This document shows positions 24,570 through 38,300 of a stretch of DNA of 64,000 bases, piece by piece. Position 1 is the stretch's first letter. Each line of letters starts with the position of its first letter. The DNA comes from Diphasiastrum complanatum (Eukaryota; Streptophyta; Lycopodiopsida; Lycopodiales; Lycopodiaceae), in NCBI GenBank assembly GCA_029204225.1, contig CM055096.1, forward strand, positions 41,188,519 through 41,252,518, in the 5' to 3' direction. Below the pieces are notes generated by a model, which worked only from the letters and a program-made list of their open reading frames with translations, made no database searches and was not told the DNA's origin. Both the position numbers and the translations under genes were made by a program.

Positions 24570-27447
24570 AGTCTCTCTCTCTCAATCTCTCTAACTCTCT
24601 CACACTTGAAGGTGATCCCCAATTTGATTATCCAGGAAATGAGTGTCTTTAACATATGTGATAAAAAGCTCAGAAAATTTGAGAGGATACTCTATGTATG
24701 ACTATTCAAATTACAATAACTGTGGCATGTGAACCAGGTATCATCGACATGGACATCTCTATATGGACCATGGGTCCTCTCTTGTAATGATTTCTCATTT
24801 AGACCATATATGCTTGGGGCCTTGGTCCATCAAATATTAGAGAAATCTATGAGCAACATGGTCATTATATCACCTTAAACCTCACTCATAGGCCCTGGTC
24901 CTGAGCTCATGGACTCGGACAACAAAAATTGGGCTTGGCACCTCAGTTTCAATAGTTTATAAATGATATGCTCAGTTCTGGTTCCATTAGTTTGTAGAGA
25001 GCTTAGTGTAAGATCATTTAGCTCCATAAGGTTAGCTTATTCAGCTTCGTATTAGTTGATTCCATTTATTCTGATTGTTCTCTGCATTATTTTTATCAAT
25101 AAGTTTGCATGTTCCTCCCTATTATGTGTTCTATACGTGATGTTTACTTTCTCCCATAACTTGTATGGACCTCAACAAGTTTAGACTAGTTGAATTAAAC
25201 TTTAGGGAACATAAACTACAAGCACATTCACAAATTGTTCTTTTGCTCCATTGACAATAATCATATAAGTACATAAACTAGTTAAACTTCTCAGAAAAAC
25301 TTGGCGCTGTCAGACCTAAGAACCATCCATAGGTCATCTAATAACCAAATTTGCTACAAGCCTAAAAGATGTAGATTATAATGCAATTCAAGAAAGATCA
25401 CAACTAGGGTGGAAGTCCTCATGAGGCTTATACAATATTGGTAATATTGGAACCAAGCAAGGCTCCACTTTAAGCCCTCCTCCTCTAGCATCTGCCCTTT
25501 GAAAACAAAAAAATGGTTTCAACACCATGGAGAAAGTGCAGCTCCCATGGCCAAATGTGTACAATAGCTATTCCAATATGAGAGCGATGTTATTTTCATG
25601 CATGTTGTGGCTCCAACGCCTCAAAGGGCGCTAGGGCTTGAGCGATTTTCCCAAGACACACAAGTCAGCCTAAAAGCCAACTTAGAAAAGGTAACCAATC
25701 CAACCATTCTTAGCTTAGAAAAATGAAAATCTGAACCGACCAAATGGCATAGTGGCTTGGCGATGGTGCGAGCATTAGGTGCCAACGACGCAAAAAGGTT
25801 GAGGTTAGGTTCCTTCCACTTAAAACTATCTTGGAGGCAAAACTGAAATGGTAATCATCCCCAAGGATCAACTTTATTAAATCTGGGAGGGGATACATTC
25901 ACACATGAATCGACCTCTCTTGGGGCCACCAACAGATGCTAGGCAAGGTGCTTGGTTTGTGTTGGTAAGGGGAGTTGAGACCTAGCGATTCAATTCCTGG
26001 CATTGGTTGAGCTGCCCAAGTTTTTGTCTGTCTCCCACTATAATCCTTTTGTAATTTTGCACGTCCGAATAGTGTTGTCTAGTAAAGCACGCTTTTCTAA
26101 TCTTAATTTTTATTTGATTGATTAAGGATGGTAGAATTTGTCAAGCTCCCGAATATGGATCCCAAAAGCTATCTAGGCTAGCAAGATTAACTCAGCTCCC
26201 CAAGATGTCTAGGCCCTGACTCGAGCGTCATAGATTGCTCATGACTACTTGACTAGCTCAACACAAGTCAAACGCTCTAAACTTGCTCCAAGACTTTGCA
26301 AGGGTCATACCGAGTCTTTCAAGGCATACTTGTTGCACCTCAATTCGCTTTGCAACATCGTTTGAGAAAGTTGATGTTCTCATCAAGGCCAAACTAAATT
26401 CAAGATGCATGGCTTGGGCTCTATTCACATGCTGAATATAACAAGGTGGTACGAGCATTATGTACCGTACTCTAGAAAAACAAAACTTTGAAAAAGAGTA
26501 TGTTTTCTTTAGCACAAGAAAAGTGTAGATTCAATTCACTTACATAAAACCTATGTAACGTTGTAACTTGCTTTAAACTATAAGACATTAATTGACATTA
26601 GTGGCCTTTTTATTAATATGTAAGAGAAAATAGCTACCTCAGAGCTCCTTAAGCTCATAACGTGTCGTTTGAACTTTTACATGTAATGTGAACCCTTTGG
26701 GCTCTAGAAAATTTGTTATCTCACAGGTTGAGCTCCTTGAACTCAAGACTTGTACTTGGATCCATCTTTGAGGTTTAAGTGGGAGCAACTTTGATTTCAT
26801 ATGAAAGATTCATTGAGAACAAACTTGATTATAATGATTCTATTAAAGTTCTCTAGTAACAGGTTGAACTTAATTATTTGTGCAACATTAACTCTAAAAT
26901 TGCAAATAATGGTTATTCAATCTTAGAGTTCTTCAGTCTCATCATTTTGTCCAAATTTCCGGTTATAAAAATAGTTCACGATTCTATTGATATCTTTTTT
27001 CCTTCATTCCCATGGGCTTAAAAAATTCTTAAATTCGGGATCCTTTGACTGATGCCTTGGTCAAACTTTTGTGAATTCATGGACACTAGTCACAAATTCA
27101 CGATTGCCCATTCAGCAATTGAGGAAATGAATATTTACTTCGGATCCAAAACAACAATAAAAGCTTATTGAAATTTCACAGGGAATTCAGCCTCTTTACC
27201 ATAAACTCTTTTTAGAACTGGAAATTTGAACAGAATGACGAAATTTGAACATCTAGTTGACTTTTGACTCATTTTTTACATTGAAAGTGACTCAACAATG
27301 TGTACGCTTTCCATCGATTGAATCACCCACAAGAACATTTGGAAAACACATCAATAGTTTGCAAGTTTGTAAACACCACCAAATGTATTTTCTGGTAACT
27401 ATGCCTATAAACGTGTGTTCCTCCTTAAGAAAAAGTGCAATTCAGTA

Positions 27448-27518
<71 letters not shown>

Positions 27519-30500
27519 GGCAATGGAGCGTGTTGGAGATTCACCCAAAATGGCCGCACCTAACCGCTCAGCATGTAGGAATAGGGATTTTACAGGGTTT
27601 TCTCAAAAAATGGGTTGTTCTCTTGCCCTTCAACCAAGAAATCAGCACTATCTACTTTGCAGGTCCAAGGATTGGGAAAGCAAGCAGCAAACAACATTCA
27701 ATACTGAGCAAGCATGATTTACAACTACATTCATTTGCTTCAAAACTTCTATTCACCATTACTTACTTCATCCACAAAGCTTTTATCTTAAATAGAGGTT
27801 CTGTGAGCAATAAACTCTTCCAAACAGCCTGCATGGATTTCCATTAGCATAGATGATTTCGTCCTTTCACGTAATAGCTAGTTTTTTATTTCAGTTTACT
27901 ACTGACACTCCACAAATTGTTAACTAAGCATCATTTACACCATGGAAACGGCCAATAGAAGGTAGAGAACTGCTTTTGCATGCCATGCAAAGGTTCGAAT
28001 GATCCATTCCAACCTCGACAACATGCACAAGCTTGCAATCAATTTGCAACGAACTCCAATCCCTTATCAGTTATGGACTCGGCACATTACATTCGCCGCC
28101 TCCATTTACATTTACTTTACTTTATGCATAAGCAGGCCTTGGGCCCTTTTTTATTCATTAGTGACACTTAGACTATATGGTTGGCCTTTGGCCTTATTAT
28201 TCATTATTAGGCCATTTGGACATATTACTGGAGAGTGGGGGCCTTCTTGGAGGGCGCACTATTTTCCCTCCCAATTGGGCCCTAGCCACCGGAAGCTTCC
28301 TTTTAGGGCTTCCTCTTGGCTATAAGTAGGGAAACTGTGTCATTTGTTATTCAGCTGATGATATTGATCTCTCTCTTTAGCCTCCTTAATCTCTCTCTTT
28401 CCTACTTTCTAGGGTTAAGTCTTGCTTATGTGCTGCTTTCATAGCTTAAGTCTTGCTTATGTGATGCTTTCATAGCTTAACTCTTGATCAGTTGTGGCTC
28501 TATTCGTAACTTGGTATCAGAGCACTTTCCTGATTGCTGAATTTCAGATCTGATTTTCTGATTGGGTGCCCATTTTCCTTGCTGATTTTTCTCTCTTTGC
28601 TGAGGGCTTTCGTCTCTTTGCTTCAGCAACATTTAGCACAGTTTGGAGGAGGACCAGCTCCCATCAGAGCATTTTCCTTGGCAGAGCTTTAGCATATAGT
28701 TAGCGGAAGTACTTCTGCTAAATTTGGCGGCCGAAATTTTTTTTTTTTTTTTTGGGCAGATTATTTCCGGCGCCCAAGTTCCAACCCTCCATCACCCATT
28801 TCCAGCTTGTTTGGAGGCTCTCCAGCGCCCAATTCCCTCATCTCTTTCATCCGTTCCTCCTTCCATTTTCAGCCCTCTCTTCACTTTTCTTTGCAGGCTG
28901 TCCAGCCGCTTCATACTTGTCACTTTCGTCCGTTTTTGTCTCCGTTTGCAGCCATTTTTCACACCTTGTTTGCAAGTTGTCCATCGCCCATCCTCAAACA
29001 AATTTCATGAAATTCCGACTCCGTTTGATATTCCAACTTGTCACTTGCCTCCTGGCTGTCCAGCGCATTTTTACAGCCTTCATTTTCACTTTTTTCATTT
29101 GCTGATTGTTGTCCTTTCTTAGTTGTGATAATACTGCTTTTAATAGACTAATTTGGGGTGACGACAAGAGTTTGCTCTCCCAAGTTTTCATCTATTCCTT
29201 CCACTATCATTATGGCACATTCACCTACCCCGAGTGAGACTACTCAGGAAACCTTATCCGATCAGTTTCGTCGGCCTTGTTCTTCGCTTCGATACCGTTA
29301 TGACCGGCTTTGCTACTATGCAGTCACAGATTGATTCTTTACAGCCTCATGGTCCTGGTAAAGCTCCTGTTTTTCCTTCATTTGGGACTCCCCCTCCATT
29401 TGGATTTCCATCTTCCTCTGCTAGTCAGCCTGGTGGTGGACCGTTCATTCCACCTAACCCACCTCCTGGTTTCTTTTCACGTCCCCCACTTCCTTAGCCA
29501 CACTTTGCTCGAGACTTTCGTGATAGGGTACAGCTTGCTACCTATTCCGGTTCCTCAGACGAGAACTTATTAGAGAATTGGTTTGCTAAACTTGACACAT
29601 ATTTTCAGATCTACCCTAAGACTGATCCTCAGAAGATCCAATTGGCTGCATTACATTTAGATGGACGCGCCGCCACGTGGTGGCGAATTTATAGAGCTGA
29701 TCCTGATCGGGAAGGGCTCCATTTATGGCATACTTTTCGCCGTGACCTCCGTCATGCTATGATTGATCCTCAGTGGCTCGACCGCCAACGTGATACATTC
29801 CGTAGTCTCACTCAGACCAGTGATCTTGCTTCTTATATAGATCAGTTTATGGAGCTTTCTTATCTTTTCACAGATCTACAGCCCACTGAGCTTATTTCTC
29901 GTTACATTGTTGGGCTTCGTGGTGCTTTACGTTATGATGTTTCTTCCTTCCGTCCTCCCACACTTGTTGAGGAGATGTCTCTTGCCAGTACTTTACAGCA
30001 TAAGTACTCTGACACCCTTCCTTCCCGCTTCTCCCGACCCCGTCCTTCTGCTTCATCTTTTCCCACTACGTCCACCCCTACACCTGCCCCTTCTATTCCA
30101 GCTCTCTCCATTGTCCCTTCGTCTCCTCGTCCTCCGACTCCTCGACCTGCTTTTGTCCGACGTTACACGTCTGCATAGTTCGCTGACCTTCAGCAGAAGC
30201 GTCTTTGCTTTCGTTGTAAGAGTCCTGACCATTTTGCCCGTGATTGCCATCAACCTCTCCCTACTACTACTGTTGTTTTTTACCATGAGGGCACTACTCC
30301 AGATGATTCCGATATCTACATTCATATTTTTGATGAGCCTGACCTATCCTCTGAGCCTTCCACTGATTTACTTCCTGCTACTTGCCATGCTCAGCTTGCC
30401 TATGCTACTTGGACAGGGCATCCTGGTCCTCGCTCCATTTGGTTACGTGTACGTATTACAGGTCGTGAGTATATTGCTTTAGTTGATACTGGCAGCACTC

Positions 30501-33500
30501 ATTCTTTTATTAGCAGTTATATCACTAGTCGGATCCGTGCTTCACCTGTTCCTGCTTCATAGCCTCTCACAATTGAGGTTGTCAGATCCCATTCGTTTCC
30601 TAGTTCTCAGATGTTTCAGCATTTACCATACCGCATTGGAGATTTTTCTGGACAGGCAAATCTTTACATTATTCCTATGGAGCGTTATGATCTTATCCTT
30701 GGTGCTGATTGGTTTGCATCTCTTGGAGCCGTTACACTGGACTTGACACAGCAGACATTGACATTTGTACATGATGCAGTTACACACTCACTTGTTGGCA
30801 TTGATTCTCAGGGAGACTTCCAGTTGATTACTGGGAAGCAGTTTATTCGCAGCCTGCCGAAGGCTCATTGTGCAGCCTTATTATGTGTTCAGCGGGCAGT
30901 ACCAGTTCCTCCAGTTTCTACTCCAGCAACTATTCCTCCGGTGATCTCTGACTTATTACATCAGTATGCTTTTGTCTTTTCAGAACCTACGATGCTACCA
31001 CCATTACGTGACGTGAACCATCATATTGACTTGCGTCCTGGTTCTGCTCCTCCTTCCCGTCCCCCTTATCGTATGTCTGGATCTGAGCGTGATGAGCTTG
31101 AGCTCCATATTACTGCCTTGTTAGATCAGGGTCTCATTGTTCCTAGTCACAGCCCTTTTGGTGCCCCTGTTCTCCTTGTTAGTAAGAAAGATGGTACCAA
31201 ACGCCTTTGTATTGATTACCGTGCTTTAAATAAGTTGACTATTCATAATCAGTACTCTATTCCACACATGGATGACCACTTTGACCAGCTCGGTACCTCT
31301 AAAATCTTTTCCAAGATAGACCTTCGTTCTGGATATTACCAAATCAGGATGCACCCTTCTGACGAACATAAGTCTGCTTTTCGTACTCATCTTGGTTTAT
31401 ATGAATTTCGTGTGCTTCCTTTTGGTGTTACTAATGGCCCTCCTACATTCCAGAATGTGATGAATAACGTCATGCGTCCGCTTCTTGGTCATGGTGTCTT
31501 GGTTTATTTTTTTTAGTCAGTCTCTTGCTGAGCATGTTTCCCATCTTTCCTCTATATTTCAGTTACTTGTACATCACCAGTTATTTACTAAGTTGTCTAA
31601 ATGCTCTTTTGTTGTTTCTGAGATCGCGTTTCTTGGTTTTCTTGTTTGTAATGGACACATTCGTCTGGACCCTCATAAGGTTCAGGCCATCCAGGATTGG
31701 CCTATACCAACTGATATTCATCATGTTCTTATGTTCCTTGGGTTAGCCACTCACCTTCGTCGTCCAGTTCCTCATTTTGCCACTATTTCAGCTCCTCTTC
31801 GTGCACTTTTGAAGAAGTCTAGTACTTTTCTTTGGACTTCTGATTGTCAGTCAGCGTTTGATACTCTTCGTCGTGCTGTTGTTGATGCTGCCGTTATGTG
31901 TTTACCACAGTTTGATCATAAGTTTCTTGTTGAGACTGATGCTAGTAATGTTGGTTTGGGTGCTTTACTTCGCCAGTCACAATGTACTATTGCTTATGAG
32001 TCGCATCGTCTTCGCTCTTATGAGCAACGTTATTCTGTGCATGAGTAAGAGCTTCTTGCTATTATCTATGCTCTTATGAAGTGGTGTCATTATCTGTATC
32101 GAGTTCCATTTGACATTATTATTGATCACCAGTCTTTACGTTATCTGTTTTCTCAACGTGACCTTAGTGATCGTCAATTTCGTTGGTTGCAGTTTTTACA
32201 GTCTTTTAATTTTTCCATATTGTATCGTCCTGGTCGTGCTAACACTGTTGCTGATGCATTATCTCGTCTTCCAGCTTTGTTGAATACACTCGTTTCTACT
32301 ATTCCTCCATGGTTTGATGATCTACCTGCAGCATACCTTGCATGTTCTGATTTTCGTGATGTTTATAGTTCTGCCCCACCTGTTTCGTCCCGTCCTCATC
32401 AAGTTTACTCCATTGTTGACAACCATCTTTATCATGATGATTCTCTTTGTATTCCTAGTTCCTTGGGTATCCGTTCCCAATTGTTGTTGAATGCACATTC
32501 CTCTCCTGTTGGGGGTCACTTTGGTTTTCAGAAGTCTTATGCTCATCTCAAAGACCATTTCTATTGGCCCTCTCTTCGATCTGAGCTTGTTGTACTTATT
32601 CGTACCTGCCCTTTTTGTCTTCGTAATAAGTACTCCCGTGCTAAATCTGCTGGTTTGCTCTAGAGTTGGCCTATTCCTCGTCGCTAGTGGACTGATATAT
32701 CTATGGACTTTATCCTTGGCCTTCCCCATATCCAGCGTGGTCACGATTCATGTATGGTGGTAGTTGACAGGTTCTCGAAACAGGCACATTTTATCACAAC
32801 AGAGCAGTGTGCACATTTGTTCCTATCAGAGATTTTCCGCCTGCATGGATTTCCTCGTACTATCCTTTCTGATCAGGATAGTAAGTTTACATCTATATTC
32901 TGGACAAGGCTTATGCGTATATTGGATGTACAGCTTTTTATGGGTTCCTCTTATCATTCTACTTCTGATGGGCAGTCTGAGGTCCTTAACATGATCCTTG
33001 AGGATTATTTACGCCATTTTGTTACTCCTTCAGGGAAGGATTGGGATCAGCATTTATGTTTAGCAAAGTATAGCTATAATAGCTCTGTTAGTACCAGCAC
33101 AGGTGTCTCACCATTTTTATTATCTCATGGCTATGCACCTCTTTTACCTGGCATTCCTCTCCCTCCTGAGGATACACCTGTCACACTTGCATCTTTTCTA
33201 TCAGGTGCTCGAGAGCTTATTACCCCGGCCAGTTCTCATTTACAGCATGTTCAGCAGCATTATCAGACCTCAGTTGATCGTCACCGCCGCCATGTTGAGT
33301 TTCAGCTTGGAGATATGGTTTATCTACGCCTACGGTTTGCATGTCATCATTTTGTCCAGGGCCATGCTTCTACTGAGAAGCTTGCACCACGTTATTATGG
33401 GCCTTATCGCATTTTGGAGGTTCTTATTCCAGTTACATATCGCTTACAGCTGTCTGCTTCCACACGCGCCTATGATGTATTCCATGTCAGTTTATTACGT

Positions 33501-35336
33501 GCTGCTATTGAGGATGACGCTCCTTGTTTCCTACTGCTCCAGAGTTATTTCCATTTTTACCTGCTGCTATATTATAGGTTCGTCTATACCATAGTCGACG
33601 CCGCCGGCAGATTCAGTTTGTGGTCCAGTGGGATGGTCGTCCTATTGAGGAGGCCACATGGGAGCCTATTGATGTCTTTTATCATACACCATCACTTGCG
33701 GATCAGGCTCGTGCTCTTGCTGCACTTGTTGATTCCTCTACATCAGATGTTGTTCTAGCTGTTGATGCACCAGGGCTTGCTACTACTTGATCCAGTTTCT
33801 TTTCAGCAGTTGGGTCTTTTTCTTTTGTGCCAAGGAGAGTTATGGACTCGGCTCAATACATTCGCCGCGTCCATTTACATTTACTTTACTTTATGCATAA
33901 GCAGGCCTTGGGCCCTTTTTTATTCATTAGTGACAACTTTATATCCCACATTGGAAAGAGGATCCTAAAGCCACATACAACTCATCGATTCACCACAAAG
34001 CCATAAACCAACAACTAGAATAGGCTGAAATTTTCCATTCCATGCTAAAACCGGAAAAACAAAATTGAATCATCAAACAACCACAAAATGGCTTACTAAA
34101 CTGATTCATCCAAATCAAAGGTGAAACACCTACTTGAATGTCGACCAATTTACCAAAAACCAACCGATTGTCGACCCCTTGATTCCACAACAGATTTGCT
34201 CACACCTTGCCACTCCAACGTTTTGATTGGCTGCTCTAATACCAATAAAACATCCACCGGGACTCTAATTTGAGATAGAGCCCAAGAACACAACGGGAGA
34301 ATGCAGTAGACGAAACCGTCCCAACCAATCCAAGACCAAATACAGGTCTAGCCCCCGAGCATTTCAGGCATAGTATTGGGGAAACACATTTCCTGGCCCT
34401 TTTTGGCTGGGAAACGCGTTTCCCAGCGGATCTCGTTCCCCGAACATGGGAAATGCCCCTAAGAAAAGGTCTTCTCCATGATGGGAAACGTTCGTTTCCA
34501 GAACACCTTATGTTGATGGATTTTTTTTAACCTTTAAAAAGTGACCCAGAATGCTTCGAGAAACTATTTCTGCCTGAAAATGGCTTGAAAATGATCGGAA
34601 TCTCACCTAAAGTAGGTCGGAATCCTGCTGGGGGGTTTGCTCCAACTACATTTGGTGCTACAAATGTTTTGTACCGGCTTGTCAACTTCAGTAGGAAACA
34701 CACATAATCATTGCTTGGCTCAGTTTTATGCAGAGGTCGAATTTTATGAGCTGTCTTATCCCACCAACTGCATTTGGAAGTAGTACTAATATGCTGCTAA
34801 TAATTCATTATTAGTACAGCACTGTTATTTAGAGAAGCATTGCACTCCCACATGATGGAAAATTACTCTTTATGAACTCTCTAGGCCTCACGTACCATTT
34901 TGGTACCTATGAGACATTCATACCGCACACTCACTCACACTCCAGATGGCGTCCCACAGAGTCAGATTCAGATTTCAAGGATGGAGTAGGTATGGCAGAG
35001 ACAAAGACAGCAACTCGTGCCAGTACCCAGAGCTCGACAAGCTCTTAGATATACCCATCGTTGCATGAGACATTTGGCATGTACAAACACATGACAACGC
35101 TCCACATCATCCTCTTCAGCTGATATTATTAGATTTTTTGCCCCATCAGCCAGATGACATGAGTATCTGCATGAGACTTACCATTTAGTTGGATACATTT
35201 AGCATTGAGTGGACTTTAAAATGCTCTTGTTAATGTCTTTCAATTATTTTGTTATAGAGATCCATTGCGCTCTCTGACCAATTTTGAGATGTCGCTCTTA
35301 AACCACCCCCCCCCCCCCCCTCCCCCCCCCCCCCCC

Positions 35337-35385
<49 letters not shown>

Positions 35386-38300
35386 GCCCACACACACAAT
35401 CACAGAACACGTTGCAGACTTATACTGACCAAGAATTGAGAAGACAATCATAAAGATTGCAGAAATTTGCACTGTCCTTCGACTGCCTACACGTGTGATC
35501 CCCAGCAGCCCAGCATTTTCACTGCAGCTAGCAGTAGGAAAGTTTTCACTTGGAGCTTCTTCTAACATCCTCTGGAAGCTGCCTTCATTTGAGAATGATC
35601 AGTAAAATTTTCCTGATTCTAAAGAATGTCAGAAAACATACACTGAAACCGTGGGCCCTGTTAGAGTCCCAAACAAACCAGCAAGTAGAGTCCCAAAGCC
35701 CTGTCATATTAGAAAAGCAGGCATGGGTGACATTGATCGACTGCAAGAAAGGAAATATCCTGGGAACGTGAATGTTTCAAACATCAATCCCTTACCAGAT
35801 AGGAAGACGATTGGCGACAAACATGGTAGATAGTTGACGACGGAGAAGAAAATGTATTTTATGACATTGTTTCAGTGCTCTAATTCCACATAAGTGGTTA
35901 CTAATACCTGCCAACCAATTCCACGGGAAATTACGAATGGAGGAGGAGGGGTCGCATTGGAAAGCCTAGAAACACCATACATCGCAGCAGTTGACTGCAA
36001 ACGTCCAACCAACACAATGCTCAGAGCTAGGCATTAGGCACAGATCCTAGGAGCCACAAACCAAATTTCTAATTATTATATTCGCTGCTGTGAAGGCAAA
36101 ATATAAAGTAAAACAAATGCCAACAAGCATGATATTAAATAAACAAACCTCTACTTGAGCAACTAATGCTGAAGCCATCATAGCAAAAGCATGCCCAGCA
36201 TTAAAAGTTGGGGCTCCCCACTCCAGAGGGTATGGGAACCTCACCCTGCAGCAACATGAATGAAAGTCAAACCCTATCAAAAGGTTAGCTTAAAACGTTG
36301 AACAACCATATCCTAGTGCTTTCAAAGCTCTTCTAGTCATATATCTCCATAGAAAGTTGTTGCCTCCAATTAATGCCTTATAGAGATATAGATTTCTTGC
36401 CAACACTGCTTAGGCATTTTGACTACTGATTTTCCTTATGAGGTTATTATTACAAGTCCAACATGTAATAACCCTAAACAAAAAGTGCAGGTTGCTAGAA
36501 TTTTATCTACTAGAGTGGGAAGTAGAAAAAGTTGGATCCTAAAGAATTGTGCATACTTTTCTTTTGATGGTGTACTACAGCGGACAATGGAATGTGCCTA
36601 TGCTAATGAAAAGTTTAACAATCACTTAACATGTCACAAAACAAAATTCATGGTACTTTTTCTTCATAGTAAGATTGAAATAACTAACTAGTAACATTTG
36701 TGGTTGACCCAATACTATTTGAGTTCAGACCAGCTAATTCTGTTGATAGGTTTTTAAGGAAGATCATGATATATCATCATGGATATTCTACAGAACATCT
36801 TATTCTCGGGGTGAAGTTATCAGTGTTCTTGGAATTAGGAACTTCAATGTAGAATGGGAATGGCATTTAGGAGGTGATTTGAAAACACTAAAATGTATGT
36901 ATAATGTCTCTCACCTTTAAAGAATGTGCATATTTGCACTCTTCAAAGGTTAGGATAATAGAGATACTTATTATTTGCATACCAAGCTAGCATCATCCTC
37001 AAAATACGCTATTTTTAGATTAGAAGAAATTCTTTCTAAAGCATGACTTTACAAAGGGACATGTAAAAATACATAACAATGAAAAGCTTTCAGCAAACTC
37101 AAGCAATTTGCCTACTAAGCCAAGCATAGGACAAGTAAAAGTGATTTATCAAACCATACAAGTAAAGCTTCTAGTATTCAGCACTCAATTTGGAAGGATA
37201 TCATTGTTGTCATAATGAGGATTATTAAAGTATGTGGCAAGTTATCTCTGAGTAATAATCAAGGATCCAATGGAATCATGATCACAAACTACGTTGTCAA
37301 GTATACTCAAGTGATAACTTTGTAGGTCAAACTACGGTCTGAGTGATAGAGCACATGATGACTCAAGCACTAAATCAAGTGACGAGCCTATATTAGAAGC
37401 ATGAGTTTTTGTTAACTAATACACAAATAGTAAGTGTGACACATAGATGCACTGCATTTCGGAACGTTGCATTCTAGGAGCTTCTAGAACTATTCTTGAT
37501 CGGAAAGCTACATAATTTCTTTTGCTTTCTATTTTGGATTTTTTGTTATGTATGTGTTCCGGGGTGGGAAAACACAACAATTTCCAAAACTCCAAGAAAT
37601 CATAGAAACGTAACAAACTATCATGATCCATCCAAAAATTGATAAAGAGGCTAGCATCTAAAGAATCCTAAACTTCAACAAACCAATATCAGATATCTAT
37701 TATGAAGCAATGACGCATACTTAACAGGTATTACAAAGCATAGTACATTCACAAATTGAACAAACCATTTAGGCTTTAGCATACCAAAATTGAAACTTGA
37801 AAGCAATTACAGACTATAGTGTTGAGTGCAATGATACAAAATCATGGAAGATAATCCACATTCCACACATGCCTCATGAGAATGATCAATATGTCAAAAA
37901 CGATAAACCTCTGATATATATCAAGGACTGGGCCAATGGCCAAGTCCATAAGTATGATAGATGGACAATCGACTCATAGAGTCATGTGACATGAAATAAA
38001 ACTTTATATCGCTATGACTTGAAGGCATCATGATCAAATGAGGAATCTTCCTCATCATTATCACTGGTAGACAAGTAGGAAGATAAGGAATCCTCCTCGA
38101 GAATGCGTTGTTGTGTCCCTAAACCTCTGCCCCCTCTACCTCTATCTTCTTTCTGCCACTGCCTCTAGGTCTACCAAGGCCTAGCCGATGCTCCCTTTGG
38201 CTGTGCGGCACAGCATGCAAATTCATCAAGCATATCCTCGCCTACCCCCCTCTCTACGTACATGTTATGCAAGCTCGACCTGTGTCTCAGCATCGAGATC

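Noticed and set aside
25930-26080. Possible tRNA-derived SINE with B-box-like GATTCAATTCC
   Set aside because: The A-box is weak, there is no tail or target duplication, and no second copy in the window.
22737-27515. The direct repeats as LTRs of a 4.7-kb retrotransposon
   Set aside because: The interval contains three NAT exons and no retroelement domain, and there is no primer site next to the left copy.
29907-30482. 191-aa open frame overlapping gag
   Set aside because: Leucine-rich shadow of the chromovirus gag-protease in another frame, with no independent motif.
34225-34250. Minus-strand primer site GCTCTAATACCA as evidence of another Copia
   Set aside because: No LTR pair or coding domain of that orientation lies nearby, so a 12-bp match alone is not enough.
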